This document shows positions 1 to 5,592 of a DNA stretch of 7,599 nt, one piece after another. The stretch's first letter is position 1; each line of letters begins with the position of its first letter. The notes beneath the pieces were generated by a model that saw only the letters and a list, made by a program, of their open reading frames with translations, made no database searches and was not told where the DNA came from. The DNA is from Proteobacteria bacterium UBA6908 (GTDB lineage Bacteria > Pseudomonadota > Gammaproteobacteria > Acidiferrobacterales > UBA6901), in assembly GCA_002451085.1 (NCBI GenBank), contig DKBE01000088.1, positions 19,867 to 27,465 on the forward strand, in the 5' to 3' direction. A program made the position numbers and the translations under genes.

Positions 1-900
1 CTTGTCGATCAGGATGAAGCCCGGTTCGGCGTAATCATACGTCGAGGCCATGATCAGGTCCCACAGGCGGCGCGCCGGCATGGTCTTGTAGATCTTGCAG
101 GCCACCTGGCCGATATCATTGGTAATGTAGCCCTCGGTGCGCGGCCAGTAGCGCCACACTACCTTGGTTTCGGCATCCTCGTATTCATGGTGGTTGCACG
201 GGAATACCAGTTCCCACGGCTGGTCCTTCTTGACCGCCTGCATGAATTCGTCAGTGATCAGCACCGACAGGTTGAACTGGCGCAGCCGCCCGTCTTCACG
301 CTTGGCACGGATGAAATCGGCCACATCGGGATGCTGGATGTCGAAGGTGCCCATCTGCGCACCGCGCCGGCCGCCGGCCGAAGACACGGTGAAGCACATG
401 GCATTGAAGATATCCATGAATGACAGCGGGCCCGAGGTGTAGGCGCCGGCGCCGCTCACAAACGCGCCCTTGGGGCGCAAAGTCGAGAATTCGTAACCGA
501 TGCCGCAGCCGGCCTTGAGCGTCAGGCCGGCCTCGTGCACCGACTTGAGGATACCGTCCATGGAATCCGGCACCGTGCCGGACACCGTGCAATTGATGGT
601 CGAGGTGGCCGGCTTGTGTTCCCGGGCACCGGCATTCGAGGTCACGCGTCCCGCCGGGATGGCGCCGTTCTGCAGTGCCCACAGAAACCGGCCGTACCAC
701 TCCTCCTGCTTCTCGGGGGTAATTTCGACTTCGGCCAGGGCCTTGGCCACGCGCTCATAGGTACCCTGAATATCCGCATCCACCGGCTGACCGGTTTTGG
801 TCTTGAGGCGGTATTTCTTGTCCCAGATGTCCTGGGAAGCGGGTTGTAGGGGTATTTCGGCGCTGGCGGAAGGGGTGGTCTGGAGCTTAACGGCCTTCAT
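1..900 (-). CDS. nrdJ: Adenosylcobalamin-dependent (class II) ribonucleotide reductase, N-terminal part
   Basis: Cytoplasmic enzyme that reduces ribonucleotides (diphosphates in this proteobacterial branch) to deoxyribonucleotides using a radical generated from adenosylcobalamin. The frame stays open for 300 codons from the ATG at 900 to the window edge, so only the N-terminal part is present; the family is usually above 700 residues. Recognisable family sequence includes NGAIPAGR (residues 78-85), STINCTVSG (100-108) with C104 as the expected member of the substrate-side redox cysteine pair, the glycine-rich KAGCGIGYEFSTLRPKGAFV stretch (about 129-148), SSAGGRRGAQMGTFD (173-187) and AEPGFILID near the edge. 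The start is supported by a strong GAGGAGGT ribosome site ending 10 nt upstream and by the family N-terminus. It is separated from polX by 249 bp and has its own promoter overlapped by two NrdR-like boxes. The thiyl-radical cysteine and the C-terminal cysteines are outside the window. Family assignment is firm; the diphosphate preference is family knowledge. Confidence 0.95.
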   Translation of the reverse strand, partial: MKAVKLQTTPSASAEIPLQPASQDIWDKKYRLKTKTGQPVDADIQGTYERVAKALAEVEITPEKQEEWYGRFLWALQNGAIPAGRVTSNAGAREHKPATSTINCTVSGTVPDSMDGILKSVHEAGLTLKAGCGIGYEFSTLRPKGAFVSGAGAYTSGPLSFMDIFNAMCFTVSSAGGRRGAQMGTFDIQHPDVADFIRAKREDGRLRQFNLSVLITDEFMQAVKKDQPWELVFPCNHHEYEDAETKVVWRYWPRTEGYITNDIGQVACKIYKTMPARRLWDLIMASTYDYAEPGFILIDK

Positions 901-910
901 GTTCGTTACG

Positions 911-918
911 ACCTCCTC
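911..918 (-). promoter_or_regulatory. Ribosome binding site of nrdJ
   Basis: On the minus strand this reads GAGGAGGT, nearly the full anti-16S complement, ending 10 nt before the ATG at 900. It fixes the nrdJ start and suggests efficient translation. Confidence 0.8.
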
Positions 919-931
919 ACTATGTCCTTGG

Positions 932-945
932 GTGGCCGCGGCCAC
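932..945. repeat. Perfect 14-bp GC palindrome in the nrdJ leader
   Basis: GTGGCCGCGGCCAC is a perfect inverted repeat without a spacer, about 30 bp upstream of the nrdJ start codon and inside the predicted leader. As RNA it could form a 5-bp stem with a CGCG loop just ahead of the ribosome site. It could be a protein-binding dyad or an mRNA hairpin; the sequence does not decide. It does not resemble the two NrdR-like boxes upstream. Confidence 0.5.
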
Positions 946-976
946 TCTTTATTAGTTGTATTGGTGAAACATCTGA

Positions 977-992
977 CCACTACATCTTGTGG
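977..992 (-). promoter_or_regulatory. NrdR box, proximal (downstream of -10)
   Basis: The minus strand reads CCACAAGATGTAGTGG. Against the known NrdR consensus acaCwAtATaTwGtgt it has CAC and GTG arms and 8 of 10 core positions, and the dyad extends to GACCAC/GTGGTC (975-994). It lies about +4 to +19 relative to the inferred transcription start of nrdJ. NrdR is an ATP-cone zinc-finger repressor of ribonucleotide reductase genes that binds paired boxes; a second box lies exactly 31 bp upstream. Confidence 0.75.
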
Positions 993-1001
993 TCGTCGCG
1001 C

Positions 1002-1030
1002 AAATTAGTCCCATCTATTGGGTGTGTCAA
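1002..1030 (-). promoter_or_regulatory. Sigma-70-type promoter of nrdJ
   Basis: On the minus strand a perfect -35 hexamer TTGACA (1030-1025) is followed after 17 bp by TAATTT (1007-1002), a partial -10 match. The predicted start of transcription is near 995, giving a leader of about 95 nt. The distal NrdR-like box fills the spacer exactly and the proximal box sits just downstream of the start, a layout expected for repression by steric block. The start site is predicted from hexamers only. Confidence 0.65.
1008..1023 (-). promoter_or_regulatory. NrdR box, distal (between -35 and -10)
   Basis: The minus strand reads ACCCAATAGATGGGAC. The 10-bp core matches the NrdR consensus at 8 of 10 positions (C-A-A-T-A-x-A-T-x-G), but the outer arms are poor. 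Taken alone it would be weak. Support comes from its position exactly 31 bp (about three helical turns) from the stronger box at 977-992, the spacing known for NrdR box pairs, and its placement in the promoter spacer. Confidence 0.6.
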
Positions 1031-1109
1031 GGCTTGATTATTGGCCCATTAGCGAGACTGGAGGGCAGGGCGGGGAAATATCTATATATATGTACTTTTC
1101 CGACCATAG

Positions 1110-1143
1110 AGCCGGGCTATTTTGAGGCACGCGAAGCCCGGCT
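1110..1143 (-). terminator. Stem-loop behind polX, possible terminator or mRNA 3' end
   Basis: A perfect 9-bp GC-rich inverted repeat (AGCCGGGCT / AGCCCGGCT) with a 16-nt loop begins 6 bp after the polX stop codon. On the minus strand no run of T follows, so it is not a classical intrinsic terminator. It may stabilise the 3' end or act with Rho. It sits before the separate nrdJ promoter, which fits an operon end here. Confidence 0.4.
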
Positions 1144-1149
1144 TGAGGG

Positions 1150-2874
1150 CTACATCGTCTTTTTGAGCAGGGCCCGCAATTCTTTGAGTGGGCAGGTGTT
1201 GAGCACATCATCTTTCTCCAGCCAGCCGCGCCGGGCCTGGCCGACGCCGTATTGGAGGTTGTCGAAATCCTGAACGCTGTGGGCATCACTGCTGATCGCA
1301 ATGCGCACCCCTTCTTCCTTCGCGAGCTGACAGTGGCTGTCGAGTAGATCGAGACGCTCGGGATGCGCGTTAAGTTCAAGAAAGCAACCGCGCGCGCGGG
1401 CGTGACGAATGACCTTGAGCATGTCGACATCGTATGGCTCGCGTTGATCTATCAGCCGTCCGCTCGGGTGAGCCAAGATAGTGAAGTGCGGATGATCCAT
1501 GGCTTTCAGGATGCGCCGGGTCTGCTTGGCGCGCGACAGTTTGAATTGCGAGTGCACGGCACCAACCACAAGATCGAGCTCACCCAGCACATCGTCCGGC
1601 AGGTCGAGCGCGCCGTCTTCCAGGATGTCGACTTCGATGCCCTTGAGAACCGTGATGCCCTTGAGCGAGGCATTGAGCGCATCGATGTCTTCCATCTGCC
1701 GGCGCAGTTGTTTGACATCCAGTCCGTGAGCGACGGTCAGGCGTCGTGAGTGTTCGGTGATGGCCAGGTACTCGAAGCCCTGCACCCGTGCCGCTTCGGC
1801 CATTTCCCGCAGCGTGTTATGGCCATCGGTGGCCTTGGTGTGGACGTGCAGATCGCCGCGCAGGTCTTTCGGCTCAATGAGCGTCGGCAGTTTGCCGGCA
1901 CGCGCTGCTTCGATTTCGCCACGCTCCTCACGCAGTTCTGGCGGAATCCAGGGCAGACCGACGCTTCTGAACACCGATTCCTCGGTCTCGCCGGCGACGC
2001 GCAGTGCGCCCTTGAACACACCGTATTCGTTGATCTTGAGCTGCTTCTGCTGACCGAGACGGCGGATGACGACATTGTGTGCCTTGCTGCCGGTAAAATA
2101 GTGCAGGGCGGCACCGTAACATTCCGGGTCGACGACGCGCAGGTCGACCTGCAGACCTGATTTGAGGATTACGGTCGAGCGGGTCTCGCCCTTGGACATC
2201 ACCTTGGCGACTTCGTCGTAACCGGTGAAACGGTCCATGACCTTGCCGGATTCCCTGGCCGTGACGAGAATATCGAGGTCACCCACCGTCTCCCGGCAAC
2301 GCCGGTAGCTACCGGCCAGTTCGACCTGTTTGACTCCGGAGGTCTTGGCCAGATACTCCCGCAATGGTTCGGCATATTGAGCCGCGACGGCCAGCTTGAA
2401 ACGGCGGGGCTCCGTGGTACGGGCGGTGAGCGCATCGAGAATGGTCTGTTCGGTCTTGGCCCCGAAGCCCTCCAATTCACGGATCTTGCCGGCCTTCGCG
2501 GCCCTGGCGAGCTGGCTCGTGGTCTTGACCTTGAGTTGGTCGTACAGGGTTCGTACCCGTTTCGGACCAAGGCCGGGCACCTTCAGCAGTTCCGTGACCG
2601 AGGACGGCAGCTGCTTGCGCAGTTTTTCCAGCGCCTTGCACTTTCCCGTCGTTACAATTTCCTGAATCTTGGCGGCGAGGTCATTGCCGATGCCCGGGAG
2701 CTCGGTCAGGTCTTCGTCTTTGGCCACGAGGTCGGCCAGCGCCACGCCCATGCCCTCAACCTGGCGGGCGGCATTGCGGTAGGCACGGATGCGAAACGGA
2801 TTTTCATTCTGGATCTCGAGCAGATCGGCCATCTCCTCGAAGATGGCGGCGATGTCGGCGTTGTGGACAGCCAT
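1150..2874 (-). CDS. polX: DNA polymerase/3'-5' exonuclease PolX (family X polymerase with PHP domain)
   Basis: Family X DNA polymerase for gap filling and base-excision repair, with Mn-dependent exonuclease or phosphoesterase activity from its C-terminal PHP domain; cytoplasmic. At 574 residues it has the usual bacterial PolX length of about 570. The N-terminal helical domain (1-150) contains helix-hairpin-helix elements PGIG (60-63), PGLG (100-103) and EGFG (135-138). The polymerase domain has GSYRR (188-192) and GDLDI, giving catalytic D199 and D201 with third aspartate D244 (VDLRV), plus TGSKAHN (261-267). The PHP domain runs from about 340 with H343, H345, D350, H375, E414, H441, H469, D530 and H532, so its metal ligands appear intact. 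The ATG at 2874 is preceded by AAGGAA at 2886-2881, which overlaps the stop of the upstream gene; the 11-bp gap suggests translational coupling. It is the last gene of the archease-rtcB cluster. Confidence 0.96.
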   Translation of the reverse strand: MAVHNADIAAIFEEMADLLEIQNENPFRIRAYRNAARQVEGMGVALADLVAKDEDLTELPGIGNDLAAKIQEIVTTGKCKALEKLRKQLPSSVTELLKVPGLGPKRVRTLYDQLKVKTTSQLARAAKAGKIRELEGFGAKTEQTILDALTARTTEPRRFKLAVAAQYAEPLREYLAKTSGVKQVELAGSYRRCRETVGDLDILVTARESGKVMDRFTGYDEVAKVMSKGETRSTVILKSGLQVDLRVVDPECYGAALHYFTGSKAHNVVIRRLGQQKQLKINEYGVFKGALRVAGETEESVFRSVGLPWIPPELREERGEIEAARAGKLPTLIEPKDLRGDLHVHTKATDGHNTLREMAEAARVQGFEYLAITEHSRRLTVAHGLDVKQLRRQMEDIDALNASLKGITVLKGIEVDILEDGALDLPDDVLGELDLVVGAVHSQFKLSRAKQTRRILKAMDHPHFTILAHPSGRLIDQREPYDVDMLKVIRHARARGCFLELNAHPERLDLLDSHCQLAKEEGVRIAISSDAHSVQDFDNLQYGVGQARRGWLEKDDVLNTCPLKELRALLKKTM

Positions 2875-2880
2875 TCGGCT

Positions 2881-2886
2881 TTCCTT
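2881..2886 (-). promoter_or_regulatory. Ribosome binding site of polX overlapping upstream stop codon
   Basis: AAGGAA on the minus strand, 6 nt before the polX ATG, shares a base with the TGA stop (2888-2886) of the upstream gene. This supports the polX start and suggests coupled translation. Confidence 0.65.
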
Positions 2887-3551
2887 CAGCGCGATCCGGG
2901 CTGGCTGGAGGCGGGCGGTGGTTCGGGCACCTCAGCCAGGAGCCGATCAACACGCTCCACCCACTCGGCATAGCGTTTCACGGTTTCGGCGTTGCGATGC
3001 AGTTCAATCAGCGCGCGCGTATCGTCTTGCCCGGTCTCGTTGACCATTCGTTCACGTTGTTGCTGCAGCTCCTGAATACGCTTCTGGTACAGAGTCCGCT
3101 GAGATCGGAAAAATGGCTTGTGTCGGGAATTCTGCAACACCAGTGCATCGCCAGTGACCGCATAGAAGTCATACCAGGGATGAATATCGCCGCCAACCAT
3201 ATTTCCATATTCCGGAAAGGTCTCGTAGCGCAGCTGGATCTCCGTGCCGCCGGGAGTAATGCCAGTCACATAACCTTCCGCCACCGGCAGGCGCCAGGCC
3301 GTGTACCCTTCGGCGCTGGAGAGCAGGATATCCAGAATCGTCTGCTCACCGTTGACGGTATAGACCAGATAGTCGGGCTTTCCATCACGATTCAGATCCT
3401 GGTTCTTCTGCTCCTTGATGGCGACCGGCAGGGATTGGACATAGGACTCGAAATTCGGGTAAGGCGTACGAACCGGTGAATCGGCATACAGGTTCATGGT
3501 GCACAGGGCGGTGACCAGCAGCCCGCAAAACTGTTTTCCGGATTTTGTCAT
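2886..3551 (-). CDS. Exported protein of unknown function with an FG-GAP/EF-hand-like loop and helical C-terminus
   Basis: I do not recognise the family. The 221-residue product starts with a likely Sec signal peptide: basic MTKSGKQ, a hydrophobic stretch to about residue 22, then a plausible signal peptidase I site after LYA (21-23, before DS), so it is probably periplasmic. The cysteine at 17 is preceded by TAL, a poor lipobox. Residues 52-60 (DLNRDGKPD) form a DxNxDGxxD loop followed by YLVY, as in calcium-binding FG-GAP, dockerin or EF-hand-like repeats, in a single copy. The middle (60-145) looks like beta strands; residues 150-205 are charged, Gln/Glu/Arg-rich and probably helical or coiled-coil, ending in a Pro/Ser tail. 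The start at 3551 is preferred over an ATG at 3572, which lies inside rtcB and would spoil the signal peptide. It begins 5 bp after the rtcB stop with AAGGG (3565-3561) upstream, so it is probably cotranscribed with rtcB and polX. No function is inferred. Confidence 0.8.
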   Translation of the reverse strand: MTKSGKQFCGLLVTALCTMNLYADSPVRTPYPNFESYVQSLPVAIKEQKNQDLNRDGKPDYLVYTVNGEQTILDILLSSAEGYTAWRLPVAEGYVTGITPGGTEIQLRYETFPEYGNMVGGDIHPWYDFYAVTGDALVLQNSRHKPFFRSQRTLYQKRIQELQQQRERMVNETGQDDTRALIELHRNAETVKRYAEWVERVDRLLAEVPEPPPASSQPGSR

Positions 3552-3556
3552 GCAGG

Positions 3557-4987
3557 TTAACCCTTGATGCAAACCAGTGGCTCGACCCGTGCAACCTTGC
3601 GCGCCAGACCGGCGGCATCGGCGGCATCAACGACTTCCGTCACATCCTTGTAGGCACCCGGTGCCTCCTCGGCCACGCCGCGCGAGGACGGCGAGCGGAT
3701 CAGGATACCGCGTGCCGCCAGGCCATCGATGACCTGACGTCCCTTCCATTGTCGATAGGCAGCGTGCCGGCTCATGGCGCGGCCGGCACCATGGCAAGCC
3801 GAACTGAAGGACCTCATTTCTCCCTCCTTGGTGCCACAGAGAATATAGGATGCCGTGCCCATGCTGCCGCCAATCAACACCGGTTGTCCAACCGGACGCA
3901 GCACGCCGGGAATGTCGGGATGGCCAGGCCCAAAGGCACGGGTCGCGCCCTTGCGGTGCACGTACAGCGGGCGGCGCACGCCATTGACTTCGTGTTCCTC
4001 GACCTTGCAGGTATTGTGGGACACATCGTACAGGAGCGACAACCGCGCTTTCGGGAGCACCTCGGCAAAGGCCTGCCGCACCAGATGGGTAATGATCTGG
4101 CGGTTGGCAAGTGCGCAGTTGATGGCGGCGCGCATGGCGCCGAGGTATTCCTCGCCGACGTCCGAGTGAATCGGCGCACAGGCCAGTTCACGGTCCGGCA
4201 GGGTAATGCCATGCTGGCCGGCCGCAATCGCCATGCGTTTCAGGAACTCGGTGCCGATCTGGTGGCCGAGGCCGCGCGATCCGCAATGGATCGCCACTAC
4301 CACATCGTTCTCGCGCAAGTTGAAGGCATTCGCGATCTCCGGGTCGTAAATCTCCGCGACCTTCTGGACCTCGAGATAATGATTGCCGGAGCCGAGCGTT
4401 CCCATCTCGTCGCGCTGGCGCTTCTTCGCATGATCAGACACATTGCCGGGCTTGGCCCCTTTCATCTGGCCGTGCTCCTCGATGCGTTCAAGGTCGGCCT
4501 CACTTCCATAGCCCTGCTCGATCGCCCAGCGCGCGCCACCCGCCAGCATCGCGTCCATTTCGGTGTGCGATAGGCGAATGGCGCCGGTGGAACCTAGTCC
4601 GGCCGGGATCTTGTAAAACAGCACATCGGCCAGTGCCTTCTGTACGGCCAGCACATCCTCGACGCGGAGGTGAGTGTGCAGGCAACGCACACCGCAGGAG
4701 ATATCGAAGCCGACGCCACCGGCAGACACGACGCCGCCATGGTCCGGGTCGAAGGCCGCCACACCACCAATCGGGAAGCCGTAGCCCCAGTGCGCATCCG
4801 GCATGGCATAGGAGGCCTGGACGATGCCGGGCAGGGTGGCGACGTTGGTGACCTGCTCGTACACCTTGTCGTCCATGGCACGGATCAGGTCCTCGGTGGC
4901 GTAAATCACCGCCGGCACGCGCATGGCGCCGTGCGGGGCGATTTCCCAGCGGGTTTCGTCATGCCGGACAAACAGGGCGAGGTCCAT
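3557..4987 (-). CDS. rtcB: RNA-splicing ligase RtcB (GTP-dependent 3'-phosphate RNA ligase)
   Basis: Joins RNA 3'-phosphate or 2',3'-cyclic phosphate ends to 5'-OH ends using GTP and Mn2+, through an enzyme-histidine-GMP intermediate; bacterial copies repair cleaved RNA. The 476-residue length matches the archaeal/eukaryotic-type enzyme (about 480) better than E. coli RtcB (about 408). The metal and nucleotide site is visible and complete: D95 and C98 in FDISCG, N202-H203 in GSGNHYLEV, H234 in AIHCGSRG, H324 in DVSHN, and H399 in SACHGAGR, the expected guanylated histidine (H404 in Pyrococcus RtcB). D95, C98, N202, H203 and H234 keep the Pyrococcus numbering. The ATG at 4987 has GGAG 8 nt upstream; a longer frame to 5032 would overlap archease and is rejected. 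It follows archease by 14 bp and precedes the exported protein by 5 bp. No RtcR-type sigma-54 regulator gene is in the window. Confidence 0.97.
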   Translation of the reverse strand: MDLALFVRHDETRWEIAPHGAMRVPAVIYATEDLIRAMDDKVYEQVTNVATLPGIVQASYAMPDAHWGYGFPIGGVAAFDPDHGGVVSAGGVGFDISCGVRCLHTHLRVEDVLAVQKALADVLFYKIPAGLGSTGAIRLSHTEMDAMLAGGARWAIEQGYGSEADLERIEEHGQMKGAKPGNVSDHAKKRQRDEMGTLGSGNHYLEVQKVAEIYDPEIANAFNLRENDVVVAIHCGSRGLGHQIGTEFLKRMAIAAGQHGITLPDRELACAPIHSDVGEEYLGAMRAAINCALANRQIITHLVRQAFAEVLPKARLSLLYDVSHNTCKVEEHEVNGVRRPLYVHRKGATRAFGPGHPDIPGVLRPVGQPVLIGGSMGTASYILCGTKEGEMRSFSSACHGAGRAMSRHAAYRQWKGRQVIDGLAARGILIRSPSSRGVAEEAPGAYKDVTEVVDAADAAGLARKVARVEPLVCIKG

Positions 4988-4995
4988 GATGGTTA

Positions 4996-4999
4996 CTCC
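4996..4999 (-). promoter_or_regulatory. Ribosome binding site of rtcB
   Basis: GGAG on the minus strand 8 nt before the ATG at 4987, lying in the 14-bp gap after the archease stop. It decides the rtcB start in favour of 4987 over the upstream ATG at 5032. Confidence 0.65.
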
Positions 5000-5001
5000 G
5001 G

Positions 5002-5439
5002 TTAGACGTCCACAATGCACTCGGCCACCCATTGGCCGTTTGGCTCCTCGCGGACCCGCAGCCCGGTATAGGTGGCGCCTTTCACTTCCACCGCCGGTTG
5101 GTGGCGCTCTCTGTCCAGTGGTTCACCCCAGGCGCGGGCCGATAGTCGCCGGTCCTTGATATGAACTTCGTATCGGCTGAACAGCATGTGGTGAGTCGCC
5201 ATCTCGTACACAATGGCATTCAGCCAGTCGACAAACAGCAGTTCGTCATCCGGCGCCTCACACTCGATATCAACCGGAGTTTGTGCCTGGATCCCCGACA
5301 GGTCCGCAATTACGGCAGTCATTGCCAGCGCCGCCTGTTCGAAGGCCTGCTCGCGGGTGGCGCCGATGCCGCGCACCCCCATGTCCGCTTCATGCGGAAA
5401 ATGCTCCCAACGGGCTGAGGCAGGCGAATGAGAGTCCAT
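5002..5439 (-). CDS. Archease, activator of RtcB
   Basis: Small cytoplasmic cofactor that speeds RtcB guanylylation, allows multiple turnover and broadens NTP use. The 145-residue product has the normal archease length (about 140). The N-terminus carries the diagnostic [16 protein letters not shown] segment (11-26) with metal-ligand candidate D19, followed by the helix [11 protein letters not shown] (30-40). The middle holds [14 protein letters not shown] (66-79), then [13 protein letters not shown] (117-129), and the protein ends in the typical acidic tail IVDV, with D144 as the expected C-terminal metal ligand. The ATG at 5439 was chosen because it gives the family length; the frame stays open to an ATG at 5556, but those 39 extra residues do not look like archease and would run through the intergenic control sites. 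Its ribosome site is weak (GGA 10 nt upstream). It leads the archease-rtcB-unknown-polX cluster. Confidence 0.93.
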   Translation of the reverse strand: MDSHSPASARWEHFPHEADMGVRGIGATREQAFEQAALAMTAVIADLSGIQAQTPVDIECEAPDDELLFVDWLNAIVYEMATHHMLFSRYEVHIKDRRLSARAWGEPLDRERHQPAVEVKGATYTGLRVREEPNGQWVAECIVDV

Positions 5440-5455
5440 GGTTCTTGGTTCCGCT

Positions 5456-5500
5456 CTGGATCGGGTGAAGCCTCGAGTGGCCCATGGGAGCTGGATCGGG
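5456..5500. repeat. 10-bp direct repeat upstream of archease
   Basis: CTGGATCGGG (plus strand) occurs at 5456-5465 and again at 5491-5500, 35 bp start to start, in the leader region of archease. It could be a duplicated operator half or chance; the short length gives little certainty. Confidence 0.35.
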
Positions 5501-5542
5501 ACCGCATGTTGGCAATGTGTCACAAAGCGCAACGGGGCACCT

Positions 5543-5556
5543 TTGACCCGGATCAA
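5543..5556. promoter_or_regulatory. FNR/ANR-type binding site upstream of archease-rtcB
   Basis: The plus strand reads TTGACCCGGATCAA (minus strand TTGATCCGGGTCAA). This fits the known FNR/ANR/DNR motif TTGAY-N4-RTCAA at every defined position, with one departure from perfect symmetry. It lies in the 153-bp gap, 36 bp after the vWA stop and about 104 bp before the archease ATG. A class II arrangement (site centred at -41.5) would put the start near 5508, where only a weak -10 candidate CACATT (5519-5514, minus) is seen. No convincing -35 is present, as is usual for activator-dependent promoters. Confidence 0.45.
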
Positions 5557-5570
5557 CCCTGTGCTGAGAA

Positions 5571-5588
5571 CGCGGCGGGAATGCCGCG
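5571..5588 (-). terminator. Short GC hairpin after the vWA gene
   Basis: On the minus strand CGCGGC-ATTCCC-GCCGCG forms a 6-bp GC stem with a 6-nt loop, starting 4 bp after the vWA stop and followed by TTCTC rather than a T run. It is at most a weak terminator; it may mark the boundary between the vWA gene and the archease operon. Confidence 0.3.
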
Positions 5589-5592
5589 GTTG

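Noticed and set aside
1077..1094. AT-rich run (TATCTATATATATG) as a third NrdR box
   Set aside because: The centre resembles the AT core of the consensus but the CAC/GTG arms are missing and its distance from the other boxes does not fit a helical phase.
901..1149. Cobalamin riboswitch ahead of the B12-dependent reductase
   Set aside because: I found no B12-box-like conserved stretch, and the predicted leader of about 95 nt is too short for a full cobalamin riboswitch.
2377..2973. Plus-strand open frame of 198 codons
   Set aside because: It is opposite the start of polX and crosses into the neighbouring gene; its peptide is low in recognisable motifs and there is no ribosome site worth noting.
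3545..4573. Long plus-strand open frame of 342 codons
   Set aside because: It is antisense to rtcB, whose protein is complete with all catalytic residues. The plus-frame protein shows no recognisable domain and owes its length to high GC content.
4988..5032. Upstream start of rtcB at 5032
   Set aside because: It would overlap the archease coding end; the ATG at 4987 has GGAG at good spacing and gives the family N-terminus MDLALFV.
5440..5556. N-terminal extension of archease to an ATG at 5556
   Set aside because: The 39 extra residues do not resemble archease, exceed the family length and would overlap the FNR-like dyad and the direct repeats.
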